Shown one piece after another: positions 31,801 to 45,534 of a stretch of 64,000 bases of DNA. This DNA is from Nematostella vectensis (lineage: Eukaryota > Cnidaria > Anthozoa > Actiniaria > Edwardsiidae), in the NCBI RefSeq assembly GCF_932526225.1, contig NC_064035.1, forward strand, positions 2,975,501 to 3,039,500, written 5' to 3'. The number at the start of each line of letters is the position of its first letter. Position 1 is the first letter of the stretch. Position numbers and translations under genes: made by a program. Below the pieces are notes generated by a model that saw only the letters and a list, made by a program, of their open reading frames with translations, did no database searches and had not been told where the DNA came from.

Positions 31801-34800
31801 CTATTACAAGATGTGTGGCATTAACACATGAAGACTATTACAAGATGTGTGGCATTAACACATGAAGACTATGACAAGATGTGTGGCAATAACACATGAA
31901 GACTATTACAAGATGTGTGGCAATAAACCATGAAGACTATTACAAGATGTGTGGCATTAACACATGAAGACTATTACAAGATGTGTGGCATTAACACATG
32001 AAGACTATGACAAGATGTGTGGCAATAACACATGAAGACTATTACAAGATGTGTGGCATTAACACATGAAGACTATTACAAGATGTGTGGCATTAACACA
32101 TGAAGACTATGACAAGATGTGTGGCAATAAACCATGAAGACTATTACAAGATGTGTGGCATTAACACATGAAGACTATTACAAGATGTGTGGCAATAAAC
32201 CATGAAGACTATTACAAGATGTGTGGCATTAACACATGAAGACTATTACAAGATGTGTGGCAATAACACATGAAGACTATTACAAGATGTGTGGCAATAA
32301 CACATGAAGACTATTACAAGATGTGTGGCATTAACACATGAAGACTATTACAAGATGTGTGGCAATAAACCATGAAGACTATTACAAGATGTGTGGCAAT
32401 AAACCATGAAGACTATTACAAGATGTGTGGCAATAACACATGAAGACTATTACAAGATGTGTGGCATTAACACATGAAGACTATTACAAGATGTGTGGCA
32501 ATAACACATGAAGACTATTACAAGATGTGTGGCATTAACACATGAAGACTATTACAAGATGTGTGGCATTAACACATGAAGACTATTACAAGATGTGTGG
32601 CATTAACACATGAAGACTATTACAAGATGTGTGGCAATAACACATGAAGACTATTACAAGATGTGTGGCAATAACACATGAAGACTATTACAAGATGTGT
32701 GGCAATAAACCATGAAGACTATTACAAGATGTGTGGCATTAACACATGAAGACTATTACAAGATGTGTGGCAATAACACATGAAGACTATTACAAGATGT
32801 GTGGCATTAACACATGAAGACTATGACAAGATGTGTGGCAATAAACCATGAAGACTATTACAAGATGTGTGGCATTAACACATGAAGACTATTACAAGAT
32901 GTGTGGCAATAAACCATGAAGACTATTACAAGATGTGTGGCATTAACACATGAAGACTATTACAAGATGTGTGGCAATAACACATGAAGACTATTACAAG
33001 ATGTGTGGCAATAAACCATGAAGACTATTACAAGATGTGTGGCAATAACACATGAAGACTATTACAAGATGTGTGGCAATAACACATGAAGACTATTACA
33101 AGATGTGTGGCATTAACACATGAAGACTATTACAAGATGTGTGGCAATAAACCATGAAGACTATTACAAGATGTGTGGCAATAACACATGAAGACTATTA
33201 CAAGATGTGTGGCAATAAACCATGAAGACTATTACAAGATGTGTGGCATTAACACATGAAGACTATTACAAGATGTGTGGCAATAACACATGAAGACTAT
33301 TACAAGATGTGTGGCAATAACACATGAAGACTATTACAAGATGTGTGGCATTAACACATGAAGACTATTACAAGATGTGTGGCAATAAACCATGAAGACT
33401 ATTACAAGATGTGTGGCAATAAACCATGAAGACTATTACAAGATGTGTGGCAATAACACATGAAGACTATTACAAGATGTGTGGCATTAACACATGAAGA
33501 CTATTACAAGATGTGTGGCATTAACACATGAAGACTATTACAAGATGTGTGGCATTAACACATGAAGACTATGACAAGATGTGTGGCAATAACACATGAA
33601 GACTATGACAAGATGTGTGGCATTAACACATGAAGACTATTACAAGATGTGTGGCATTAACACATGAAGACTATTACAAGATGTGTGACAATAAACCATG
33701 AAGACTATTACAAGATGTGTGGCATTAACACATGAAGACTATTACAAGATGTGTGGCATTAACACATGAAGACTATTACAAGATGTGTGGCATTAACACA
33801 TGAAGACTATTACAAGATGTGTGGCATTAACACATGAAGACTATTACAAGATGTGTGGCAATAACACATGAAGACTATTACAAGATGTGTGGCAATAACA
33901 CATGAAGACTATTACAAGATGTGTGGCATTAACACATGAAGACTATTACAAGATGTGTGGCAATAAACCATGAAGACTATTACAAGATGTGTGGCAATAA
34001 ACCATGAAGACTATTACAAGATGTGTGGCAATAACACATGAAGACTATTACAAGATGTGTGGCAATAAACCATGAAGACTATTACAAGATGTGTGGCAAT
34101 AACACATGAAGACTATTACAAGATGTGTGGCAATAAACCATGAAGACTATTACAAGATGTGTGGCATTAACACATGAAGACTATTACAAGATGTGTGGCA
34201 ATAACACATGAAGACTATTACAAGATGTGTGGCAATAAACCATGAAGACTATTACAAGATGTGTGGCAATAACACATGAAGACTATTACAAGATGTGTGG
34301 CAATAAACCATGAAGACTATTACAAGATGTGTGGCAATAAACCATGAAGACTATTACAAGATGTGTGGCAATAAACCATGAAGACTATTACAAGATGTGT
34401 GGCATTAACACATGAAGACTATTACAAGATGTGTGGCAATAAACCATGAAGACTATTACAAGATGTGTGGCAATAAACCATGAAGACTATTACAAGATGT
34501 GTGGCAATAACACATGAAGACTATTACAAGATGTGTGGCAATAAACCATGAAGACTATTACAAGATGTGTGGCAATAACACATGAAGACTATTACAAGAT
34601 GTGTGGCTCCATATACCTCGAATAGTGTCTCATCGTTTTCGTCGAATGGTTTATTGTCAAGTCTATTTATAAGTTCAGCGACTCCTGCAAAGCAAAACAC
34701 ACTATAAGCGTTTATAGTTCAACGCGCGCTACAGTGGCCACTTTCACAAGGTTTCAAGAAATTTAGCCAAATAGCATGCCTTTCTGGTTAGCTAGAGATG

Positions 34801-37800
34801 GTCATGACCGCACTAGCTAGTGTCGCCTATAAACTTGAACTGGATCAGTACAATTCTATATAATGTGGCTTCCTTGGTAAACATCGACTTCACATCCACA
34901 ATTTTGTTATGCTTACCGATAATTTCAAATTTATTGTTCCTAATTGGCATACAAAGAATTGGTGAAAAACCCTTCTTCTCGACATTAGATGAATCTGCAA
35001 GCTAGAAAACAAAGATTCAGATTAGCAGGATGAAAATATGCTTTATTGTATGATGAACATTGTTCGATGAAGTAATGATAAAGAGTTTTTATTGAATAAA
35101 AAATAACTACCAATTAGAAGGTAATTTTGGCGATGATGATAATAACGAGTATGCTAGAGGCTATAATGTTGGTGTTGATGGTGATGTCGACGAAAATGTT
35201 GACGATGATAATGATTATGATTGTATTGACGACATTTAGATTTCTAGGCAAATACTGGCAGTAACATGCTTTCACTTACGATTTTTTGCACTCTCGTATC
35301 CTGCGACGCATCAGGTATATTCATCGTCTACAACCAATGGAAAACAAAATAAAAAATTATTTAAACGAAAATGAGATTTTTTAAGTGGGAAAAATGTCCC
35401 AAATGTCTACGAGCAGATAGAGGAGGTTTTGCTACCTTTCCTGTAGCAGCAACAAGCTTTGCCACGCGACTTGTAAAAGATCTGTCATTATGCCCTTCGC
35501 TGTAACTGCAAATAAAAGTTCTCGGTTACCTATCATCCATGATGACCATACGATATCAAAAGACGATACCTATCATAAATGAGTACCATACGATATCAAA
35601 AGACGATACCTCTCATAAATGAGTACCATACGATAACAAAAGTCGATACCTAGCACCCATGAGTATACCATACGAAACCAAAAGCAGGATGAAGCCGTAC
35701 CTTGTATTTGAGGTGATACGTCCAGTTGTCTTAAGATTAAATACTCGGCTAAATCGCAATTCCTGGAAAGAAGGATATGGCGTTGAGTGTGCAAGCTTGT
35801 ACAAAACGCACTTTTGCAGTAATTGCGCTAGTGGGGGCAAATGTGATGCTATCTCAGGGTCACTGTTGAGGGTTGTGCGTTGAACGTTCTGTTTATGATT
35901 TCATCGAGTTGCGGTTGATGCTTTTGTTCCTGTTTAGTTTACTACAGTATGTGTCGTTGTTGTTAATGTTGTCGCTGTGTGTTGCTTCCATTGTCATTTC
36001 TTTTGCTTTTGTCGTGGTTGCCGTTGAGACTGTTGTCGTGGTTGTCGTCGTGGGCGTTGTTGTTATTGTTGGGTTGCAACTGTTGTTTAGTTGTCTTCGT
36101 GGTTGTCGTCGTGGCCGTAGCTGTTATCGTTGTGGTTGCTGCGCCTGTTGTCGTCGCTGTTGTAATCGTTGTCTCACCTGGGCGCGATGTTCCGCGGAGC
36201 TATTTCCCAGTACGGGTTGCGTTAACAGTAGAACTGAGCATTTCTCGCACTTGAGCAGCCCCAGCGCTCTCTTCATGATTTTATGTACGACTTTCTCTAG
36301 AGAGGTCTGTTCCTCGAAAATATCATGAACTAACTCAAGTAGCGCCTACAAGAAACAACACGATCTTGTAATAAGATGCTACTATTGGTTTCAGAGTGGG
36401 TCCCTACCCAACCTACCCAACCAGAGGGAAACTAACGCATGCAGCGCCTACAAGTTCATTATTTGTAGTGTGATGTCATTGTCGGTTTGGGAGTCTGGCG
36501 CCCACCAAACCTCAAAAGGGAATCGAAGTTAGTTCAAGTTATTGGATATTATTGATTGTTCCTTCAAAACAATTTCAAATGCAACCTCGATCGTGGTGTG
36601 AAATGCTTACCTAATAATAAAATAATGGTAACACAGTTTAGAAATATCTTAAATATTGGAAATAAAAAAGGAAACATTATTTTCTATTAAACCAGTTTCT
36701 AGGTATAGATTCTGTATTTTAACCCTCAAAGTGATCCCTCTTGAGGGAACGCAAGCCGTCACTAGCTGTTCCGTCACTAGCTGTTCAACCTGTTTTGTTA
36801 CACAGGGGCACGCCAATAGAAAAACGCAGGGTGGCCCGTCAGTTATTTGCTCGGAGCGGTTGAAAATGGCAATCGTTCTCTCGAGTTATAAGCCTAGATC
36901 ATTCCTTTCGGTCCAAATACACGAGTTCTTCAAAGGGTGCCATCAGCAGCCCTACGCGGTATAACGTTTTTAAACCTACCCTGTTTCTGTTGAATTCAAT
37001 CGCAGACAACTCAAACAGCTTGGCATTAGTTATTCCTATCCCACAAAATGTGAGGTACATGTCGCAGACCTGCCAAAACACAACAAAACAACAATAAGAA
37101 CAGGGCGGGAAACTCCCGGTCTCTGATTGGTTTGTTGATAGCACGTGCATCATTGAAACAATGTATCAAGTGAAACAGCTTTCAACAAGGGCTCTCTTCG
37201 AAAGCTTTTCTTCAAACAGTGCAAAAGATTAGTATTGGCATTGATTTTGAACACTTTCTTGTCGACCTGCCGACACCAGGCTTGACTATACAAGCCGGTT
37301 CATTTTTGTACCTTTTCATCTTCTTTGGTAAAAGGGACGCCTCCAGGGTTCTTGTTGATAATCTGAGCAACTCCCACAACCTTTTAAAAGAATCATGGGA
37401 GAGGGGGTGAGTGTATGAGACACTAAATGGCTGTCCTGACACTAAAATTAGGCGGTGACTACAGTACACGTCTGGCAGCCTGAATAAAAAACAAGACAGC
37501 CTCATTTGATCTCGCACAGCTTTGTTCTCTTATTCTAGTGTCAGTGACTTGTTATTTTAAACAATATATAATTTTGAAACATCGATGCAAATATTAAGTT
37601 CCTAGTATTAGAATTTATAGAGCGTATTTTCTATAACCGTTAAGTGCCGAGCTCGAAGAGTAAAATTCTCTGTGTAAAGCGTTTATCAAAAATGCAAAAA
37701 AAGAGAAATATATTGAGATTATTTCGTACTACCGGAAGTCTAGTTTTCAAGACCAGTTCCGGCTGCCGGACGTGTAGTCACTGCAAAAAAGATATGGCGC

Positions 37801-40800
37801 AAAAAAACAAATGTAGGATCAGGATTTAGTTCTAGCCGAAATCTGCGAGCTTCAAGTTAGAATCAGCCGGACGCAAATTGCAGCGCCACAATATCTCAAG
37901 AAAATGATGTGCTTACTCTCACCTCGCCTTCATTGTTTTTAACTGGTTTGCAAAGAAGACTTTTAGTATGATATCCTGTTTGCTTGTCAACATCCTGATT
38001 AAACCTTGGATCCTAAAGACAAAATAAAAAGACTAGTAAACATCCTCTTATGGCTAACTCCTTAGCACATTATAGTGATTGAGTGTTTCAGTTTTTGAAT
38101 ACAGCTATTTCAACATTGAACCACCAACGAACCATTGGTGTTACCTATTTCAATAAAGGTTGCGCCCGCGAATTAATGCATCGTAACCCGCAGTGGTTCA
38201 GGGGTAATGTATAATTGATGAATCCTGGTCTCGGAACGCCATGTGAAAGTTTAGAAGTACATAACTAAGAATGCTAAAGCTTTCTATACCTGTGTTTGTT
38301 TTAATTTACGCTTATTTATGTGATATCCGTGAAGCACTGCGGGTTACGACACAAACATTCTCCTAGTGCAACCTGATTTGCAATAGGTGTATAAACAGAT
38401 GAATCATGTTCCAAAGCCAACCATCCATTAATGCCTGCTGAGACCTGTATTACTGGGGCTATATGCCACTTGATAGGGAACATATCGCAGCTTTGCAGGT
38501 TCACAACGTTAGAGTGGCTTTCATAAGCCAGGGGAATCCCTTTTAGCATTGCACACTCTACGAAATTGAAAATACGATAATTACTAGAAACACTGACACC
38601 CATACAGTACTTACGCTTTGTAAACATTATCCAAATAGCTTGTTTATTTCACACGCATGTTTCAGTGTTTTGTTGGTGTGTGCTCGCATACAACAAGAAC
38701 TTGACCTTTATACACACTTGACTGCTAATTTAATCTCAATAGAAAGACCATATCAAGGACTAGAAGTAGTACTTAGCAATCAGTATAGCCATCAAAAGTT
38801 TAAACAGACGGAAATTAATTTTTTATTGTCCATAACTCGAAGTAGCCGTAAAGCCCAAGGGAGGTACCCAGCTAAACATGGCCAGTAGGAGGGAGGGGAG
38901 GGGATAACACAGCCCAATCTTTTCAACCATCAGAAAAGCGAGGGAAGAAAAGTACGACGTGAAAAAGTCAGAGACCGAGTATTTGCCTTGGTCATTAAGT
39001 GAATATGAAAAATAATAAATTGTGGGTAACACGAGGGAGACTTTGTTGTACTTTTCAGGTAAATTAAATTATCATTTTTGTTTTGAGTTCGCATATTCAA
39101 CATTTCCTATAATGAATAATTTGAAGTTAGTGTTCATTTTTGAACCACTTAAAATTAATAATGAGCTTCATAAAAACGGAAAGGTGAACCAAATGCCTTT
39201 TCATATATCTTACCCTGACACTGCTATTCTTATAAACATAATAACGGAAAACATTACTGTGAGAGATCATTACTAGTTTTTTTTTCTGTCAATACACCAT
39301 CGCTATATGTATCCTCTGATTAGGAATAATAAGAGTTTTACTAACAATTTAAGTTCGTTGTAATAATAATATAAGTCCAATTAATACATTAAAATCAGAA
39401 CTGGTTTATTTTTTTAAAGTCGAGTCGCCCGTGATGAACAAGAGATATCACATTCTCACTGGCAGCGCGGGTAAAGCACTTTGCCAATAAAAATAAAAAC
39501 AAATGACATAACCGTATGCTAAAAAGGCTTTTATAGATGAAGTAACAGTTCACTTGTCGGTAACCCACTAATTTAGTAGCGCTAAAGGACATGAATACAT
39601 TAAAACTCAAAGGGATTTCTAGCACCAATAACATGACACAGGTCACCTGTACGGCAATAATATTCCGCAAAAAAGATCAGTTTATTTAGCCTTTCTCATT
39701 GGAACTTACGATACAAATACAGCGACATCTCATTCAAAACCTCATCTATAACTTATCCCATTTAACGCAAAAAAATATTCTCAGTGGCTACTAACTACAA
39801 GCGAAATTACAAAAGTCGATATTGGCTTGGAAACAAAAGACGCGCCAAACCATTTCGCGAATAAATTCAATGTTTAAAAATATGGCCAACCAAGCAAAGC
39901 AGGGAAAGCTCTTATATTGAAGAAAGAATGAAAGGCTAAGTTTGGGTTGATTGGTTTTGAGCACGAGGTCGTGGTGTAGAGCTGTTTATGCGATCTGTGA
40001 CGGCCATGCACTACTGATAATAATATGACGCGTGTCATCTATACTCCTTGCTATTAATGAATCCGAGGCTGTTTTCGGCTTAGAGTGGGCGTCGTAAGTT
40101 GCATTGCATTATTCGCTCAAAGACGATTGCTCTAAACAACTTGTTGTGGTCATGAAGACCATTTAGAGAAACATGACATGAAAAGTAAACATTAAAGGCG
40201 CATTTGGGAGGAAGAAGCTTTTAGTTCGATGCAAAAGAGAAAAAGCAAAAAAAAAAACTTGTACATCAGGAAGATGAAAATTACTTAAAGGCTAGGTATG
40301 GAGAGACTCGTCTTTTTATGGCGGTTGACAAAGAAAACTAGCAAAGCTCGAAGTACAAGATGGCGAAGGGATGACAAAAACATTAGATTAGTTACTCGAT
40401 GTTATTAACTCACAATGCGCGGCCGTCATAGAGGTTACCAATTCGATATTGTTCTGCTTTGAACTTTAATTTTTCCTGCGTGACAGACATTCAGAGAAAC
40501 AAACATATTTCACTAAAACCCTCGAAGTACTTGTCCGTTTCCTTTCGTGTGAACACTCATTATTTTCAACTGCTAACTCGCCAATAATAGGAAACTAGTG
40601 ACTTTAAACCAAATTTCAATTTCAACGCGAAATTACTGTATCAAGGATTACTACTGCAGGTCGTGGAATCTAGATCTGATGGCAATCGTAAAATAACATC
40701 CAGTAAAGCGCGGAGTTAGCACGTCAACCTAAGCGAAGACTAAATATATTTTCGCATTAATGATTTGGAAAAAGGGCGAAAAGAGCTGTTAATATTCTTT

Positions 40801-42795
40801 TGGAATAAAACACATCGATGTATATTATTTTGAAATATCTAAGCTCAAAACTACTACCACAAATATGAAATAGGCAAACAATAATCAACATAAAATGCTC
40901 GCGAACCGATCCCTCTCGTCCGGAAAAATAGCGATTTTCAGATAGCAGCTAAAGTTGCTAGAGAAGCATTGTGTTGATTATGAGCATTGGAAACAAGAGA
41001 GTACCTATAAGTTATTATTCTGGTTCTAACAATCGCCACGGTAGAAAAAGTAGTACTCGCTCGGCGTCCATGTCACCAGTCGATTTGTTTATTTTTTCTG
41101 CCAGCTTTTGTCTTTTATGGTCTAAAGCCCTTATGCGCCATATACACATCTAAAATGTCAAGCTGTGTACAGCGTATTCATGGTTTTTGTACTAAATTAC
41201 AGCTTTCTTTCGAGTTTAACTATAAAATTTATATAAGGAGCAGCAATGTGTAGTTTTAAATCGAGAGCAATAATGGCTAAAGTCATTATAAACATAACGT
41301 CTCGCAAAATCCGAGAACACCTCAGCTGTCCAAAATGTCGCTTTTTTAACAACTTGCAACGTATAATTAAATGCATTTACTTTATATTTTAGAGATTTGG
41401 AATCAATTTTCCAAGATTTGCTAAAACAAAAGTTGATTAACAATGCAAAAAAGCAATGAATCGTGGTGCCCCAGATAGTAAATGGGCGCTCGCACCGGTA
41501 TGAGGGAGGACCTTAGTCGATTCATCAAAGTAACAATGTTTTAAACCTGCTTAACTTTAGCCATAAAATATTGATGTGTCAAAACCGAGTCAAATACTAT
41601 TATCAAGTAAAGAATAACCAATCTCGTCCCACTATTACTATGCGGCAGAGTGGTAGGATCTTGAGCAGGTCTATTGAGGGTAGCATGCGACCCCATGCGG
41701 CGAAATCACGGAATTGTCTTGCACGATAAGACTACGCCATCCTGGATTATTAAAAAAGCGTGAGACTTAGACACAAAGCGTGCGAGCTCCCTGGACGTCA
41801 AGGGCTACAGAGCGTGAAAGAGCGAGTGTGGTTGACCCGTAATGACTTATTTATATTAAAAAGTTACAAACCGCATAAGCATCAGGTATGTTGACTGTCT
41901 CTCCCGTCTCGGCCGCATAGCCCACCAGCCCTACTCCAAGGGGCACCCGAATCTCTCTCTGATGGTCGATCGCCTCCTTGGCAGATGACACGTTTAGCGA
42001 GCCAATGTGCACGTCAAAAACCTTCGACACCAGCCACTGCTTGCCTTTGGGGCCCTCCACTAGAAACAGTGAACACCGATCAGCGTTCGTCAGAATCCCA
42101 ACATTTACCAATATTTTGTAGCTAAGCGTCTTGAGGTCCAGATCGTTTGCAATATCACGAACAATCTCGAAGAAAAATTCACGTTCATTGCTGTTTTTCA
42201 GGTCGAGTTTTGACTCCTTATTCAAGCCCATGGAAGATGGAAGACGTATTTTTGACTCGATCAGAGGGCCCAGCACATGTTGGTGGCCGCAATTTGGAAG
42301 TGATTTTGTTTTCCGTAATTGTCGTGGAGGGCTTCGTACGCGCTTTATTTTCTCATCTTTCAATTCTTTTACTGTACTTAAGCTCAAGTCAAGCGAATCA
42401 ACAAAACTAGAAGTGACAGCTTTGTACAATAAATGCCTTTTTCTCTCTTCTAGCGAGGACTGCCGTTGAGCGATGGGTTGCCGCTGCGGTTCAGAAAAGC
42501 GCCGGGTAAAGGAAGGAACGACCGGTTGCTCTGATGCGCTCGCTTCGCATTCATTCAAAATCTCCACCGAGTTTCTAAAATGGCACTGTTTTGTCTTGGT
42601 CGATCCATCTGTTTCAACCGTTGGTACATTTGCAGTGGCAATGGTTCGTTGTGCTTTTTCGCGCTTGAGTTTGAGTGCCGTTGATTCTTGCCATAGTTGG
42701 ACCATGCGAGCCGTTGCCTTTCTAACAAAATAATCCTCGGCACAATCTCCATGCTCATCCAGCCACCGTTCGACTTGCTGAAATGTCAAAGTCAT
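22883..42795 (-). CDS. PDE11A: PDE11-type dual-GAF cyclic nucleotide phosphodiesterase
   Basis: Twenty-two exons give 925 aa (human PDE11A4 is 933): 42795-41872, 38012-37923, 37380-37312, 37069-36980, 36345-36178, 35762-35701, 35505-35436, 35327-35280, 35001-34917, 34684-34617, 30798-30706, 30409-30359, 30003-29857, 27635-27528, 27321-27212, 26887-26800, 25254-25154, 24867-24790, 24135-24072, 23822-23748, 23400-23317, 22987-22883. Residues ~210-390 are GAF-A ([31 protein letters not shown]). Residues 392-590 are GAF-B ([23 protein letters not shown]). The catalytic domain is C-terminal: YHNWRHAF (His674, His678), [11 protein letters not shown] (714-718), [17 protein letters not shown] (Asp825), FFEQGDMER and LQVQF with the glutamine switch (Gln878, Phe881). 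All metal and nucleotide-binding residues are present, so it should hydrolyse cAMP and cGMP. The N-terminus and [11 protein letters not shown] favour PDE11 over PDE5. Several introns are packed with minisatellites. Confidence 0.96.
22981..23245. repeat. 33-bp minisatellite containing PDE11 exon 22 acceptor
   Basis: About eight copies of a unit reading ctagcacctaaaacagagc and aaagttatgattgg. Read on the minus strand, each unit carries ctctgttttag followed by GTGCTAGC. These are the acceptor and first eight bases of exon 22, which starts inside the first unit at 22987. Confidence 0.92.
24237..24473. repeat. 32-bp CGCGCG minisatellite in PDE11 intron 18
   Basis: About seven units of ccaaaaacgcgcgcggctat plus ctcgtacgcgca. 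The alternating CG runs are unusual in this AT-rich sequence and are candidate Z-DNA formers. Small open frames here are translations of the repeat. Confidence 0.9.
25450..26757. repeat. ~80-bp G-rich minisatellite in PDE11 intron 16
   Basis: About sixteen copies of a unit with cttagttacttcttgtattt, gctaggaggaatattgattg and gggagaagagggggggaggg. Each unit has two or more long G-runs and could form G-quadruplexes on the plus (non-template) strand. The array begins about 43 bases past the exon 16 donor. Confidence 0.95.
27630..29335. repeat. 41-bp minisatellite containing PDE11 exon 14 acceptor
   Basis: About forty copies of agcacctaaaacaagcagcg plus acctcccagttacgcaccatc, drifting to agcacgtgaaacaagcagtg in the distal half. 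On the minus strand each unit reads gcttgttttag then GTGCTGA, matching the real exon 14 acceptor (gcttgtttcag) and first seven exon bases. Exon 14 starts inside the first unit at 27635. Confidence 0.95.
31062..34610. repeat. 34-bp satellite-like array in PDE11 intron 10
   Basis: About 104 near-identical units of ggcattaacacatgaagact plus attacaagatgtgt. Three monomer types alternate: ggcattaacacatg, ggcaataacacatg and ggcaataaaccatg; a rarer variant has actatgacaag. The array starts about 8 bases into the intron after exon 10 (donor at 34616-34615) and fills over 3.5 kb of it. Confidence 0.97.
38316..38627 (-). other. Unrecognised 103-codon frame in PDE11 intron 1
   Basis: An ATG-started minus frame with mixed, protein-like composition and a Cys-bearing end ([15 protein letters not shown]). 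It has no recognised domain, and its expression is unknown. A GTAAGT lies right after its first four codons. The rest of PDE11 intron 1 (38013-41871) shows no other feature. Confidence 0.2.
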
Positions 42796-44560
42796 GGCTC
42801 GATTCCCTTGTCCATTCTTAATGTTGGAGCTAGCTTAGTGCTCATCGCATCTGCGAACACAAGCCATAAACCTCTTGTTCTCAGTAGCCAAGCTCGTGAG
42901 CGATCGCCGCTGCACTAGTCGATCGCGCATGTATGCCTAATGTAAACAAATAGATGACGCTTAATTATGACAAACCGAGATGTCTTGCTAATATAACGCT
43001 AGCTTACTGGCACAATCTCGCGCTGAAGCATAAATCCCAAGAGTATTCGGTGATCCCACAACAATTATACGGATAGATCAAACAGCAACCCTATAACAAA
43101 GCGGTCCATAAATCTCGTTGGCCAAGCGTGTCAGGGAACGGTCGTTACTTCGCTAAGTGTGGACGGACGAAGTGCTCGAGCGTAGCTTCACAACAATCCT
43201 ATACTGATCAGCGACCTTTTAGCACGATTCCCTCTTCCAGCCTTGTCCGACATAAAATAATCAAGCGTATTTATTGCCGTTTTGTCTTTAACAATAACAC
43301 CGAGAAATATAACTTGGCTTTACTCTCTTCAAATATTACTCTAGGTCACGTGAGTCCATTCAGCTGTGCCACCTGGCCTGCCTAGCCTGATTATTTCTGT
43401 AAAGCGATGATTGAAACACTACGGGTTATAAACCTGTACTTCTATTCTGCTGTTTATCCAAGTAGCGTTGTTTTTTTTCACACCCGTGTTCATGATTCCA
43501 ACACCTATTTTATGTTCTTAGCTCTTATTACAGGGTGCGGAGGTTTTTTTTTTACATAAACGCGCGGTTTAAGCTAACAAGTCATTTATTATACGTAATT
43601 AAATCAAAAGATCCATCGGCCCAAAAGAAGAGAAATCAAATCCAAAAGTTTAGCTTGGCTTTTTCAGCATTCATCATCGTTTTCGATGTTATGAGAAGCA
43701 CTATAATTCAACTTGACTGGAAATTAAGTACCAGCTAGCTACCTATGGGAAAATGGTCCGCTAATAAGCGAATCTCCAGTCAACCTCCCCCCTCTCCACA
43801 CAGCCCAAAATCCTGGCTTCGGCCCTGTAAATAGTCATATCAGATTGTTCGACCAATAGTAATTATAAGTAGCGTTAAAATGTTTCGATACTAAGGAATT
43901 TTATCTATATTTCTGTATTATTTTAGTTGACTTTACAACTCATTTTCTCCGGTTCTCCATATTATTTCCAATTTTTGAGCGCGATATATGGAATTTGTCC
44001 CCCCCTACGCCCCCAATGGCGAGGGAAGTGTAAGATTATAAGTAATGAATGCCCAAATATTCCACTTTTTGTCTCGAATGGCACACGAGCCATCTTTAGA
44101 TAGCGCACATATCAGCATATTTTAGGTTAGTTTTCTTATTTTTGAACACGAAAGATATGCACGTGCGAGACTGAGCACAGGAGGGCAAAAGGCTAAAGGC
44201 GGCGACACGAAAGATATGCACGTGCACGTGCGCGACAGAAAGCAGAATGAAATGCTAGAGGCGGCAATATATTATGCCGAGGTCACAGCGTGCTGTGTAT
44301 GATGACGAAATTACCGGACTACTAGGGCAACACGCTAATTCCCAATAGACGCAAGCGGGAAAAAGACCCCGTTATTTTTCAGTCTACATCTCCTCAGCGA
44401 GCTGTGAGTGGCGTAACCGACTAAGACAGGGCTGGGTTCCTGGTTATATTGCCTCCCCATTAATGCGCGGGTACCTCAGGTTCCTTTGTGTTGTACAGTT
44501 CGCTAGATAGCGGTGCTGGAGCCGAAATCTCCAGCTTAGCCGTAAAGCTTAGCTTTCATA
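42796..44560. other. PDE11 upstream region
   Basis: Contains the PDE11 5' UTR and promoter. No clear TATA box. An imperfect ~59-bp tandem duplication at about 44146-44260 repeats acgaaagatatgcacgtgc and carries several CACGTG E-boxes. No gene is seen. Confidence 0.4.
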
Positions 44561-44569
44561 CTGTGTTTC

Positions 44570-44760
44570 AGCGCATTTCTGGAAGTATGGTCTATTTTTC
44601 TTTTCTTCTCGTTTTACCTGGTCTGAGGAGGTTCGATCCTCGGGTATTGGCTTTACCTTTTTTTCTATTACTTATCAGTATTTTTTATGGCTTCATCAAA
44701 TTTCCTTTCCTTTCTGTTCTTTGTTATACTCCATGCGCTAGGGAAGACCGCTTTTTGACG
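44570..44760 (+). mobile_element. Probable tRNA-derived SINE (copy 2)
   Basis: Contains tatggtctatttttc, cgttttacctggtctg and the B box ggttcgatcctc (44630-44641), in the same order and spacing as the minus-strand copy near 21070. The body after the B box is T-rich. Confidence 0.45.
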
Positions 44761-45534
44761 GCCGAGTAAGGTGCTCTTGGGCCCAACCCTACGCGGCTCG
44801 TTCGATTATCCTTCTAAAGCGATCTGTGTTATTTTTAAAACAACCAAAGTGATCCTTAGTTTTCGCCACTAAGGTTTGCCTCTCACTTGAATGCAGGCCA
44901 AAGCAGGACTGGAGGGCAAGCGCTTGGCGCTCGTGCTTGGCCAGTCCCATAGGTATCTACACTCCGTATCCGACGATGAGGCCGCTTGATTTATTACCAT
45001 GGCAAATAAATCACAGCGCGCGTACTATTCCAGTCATATAATATATTTCTAAATTGTTTGTATGTCAGCGGTTTTCTGTGAACGACAGGTAGCCCCTCCC
45101 TCCACTCCAAATATTGTGACAACTCCGCCGTCTTTGCTCAAAATTCACCCGTTAGGATCATTGTCAATCTAAAGGCGGGCACTCGTCTTAGCAGTTGCTA
45201 AGGCTTCGAGGACTCACTTCTTTTGGTTCTAAGAACAATGGAAAATAGGACCAACAAACATTTCCAATAAACATTTATTCTTGACTCAAATTCTGATATA
45301 TATTTCATTGTTTTCATGTTAAAAACGACTTGTGCACCTTAACAGTTAAATATAAATTTCAATTATTTAGGGCCGGCCGCATTTGATATCTGACTGGTCA
45401 GTAACGATGGTCCCCTAAAAAGTTATAAAAACAAAATTCTTGGCTTAAAGCGCAGTGACATTCACAGAAAAAATCGAGCAAGCCTCCTGGCCACGACAAA
45501 GAATCGTGATGAACAGAAAAAAAATGATACCTCC
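44761..45534. other. Intergenic region
   Basis: No gene or clear repeat recognised between the SINE-like copy and the 35-bp minisatellite. Confidence 0.5.

Noticed and set aside
35873..36328. Plus-strand Val/Leu-rich frames of 91-151 codons
   Set aside because: They run through a GTT/GTC-rich low-complexity stretch and the antisense of PDE11 exon 5.
42131..42758. Several plus- and minus-strand frames opposite PDE11 exon 1
   Set aside because: They are shadows of the long coding exon in other frames.
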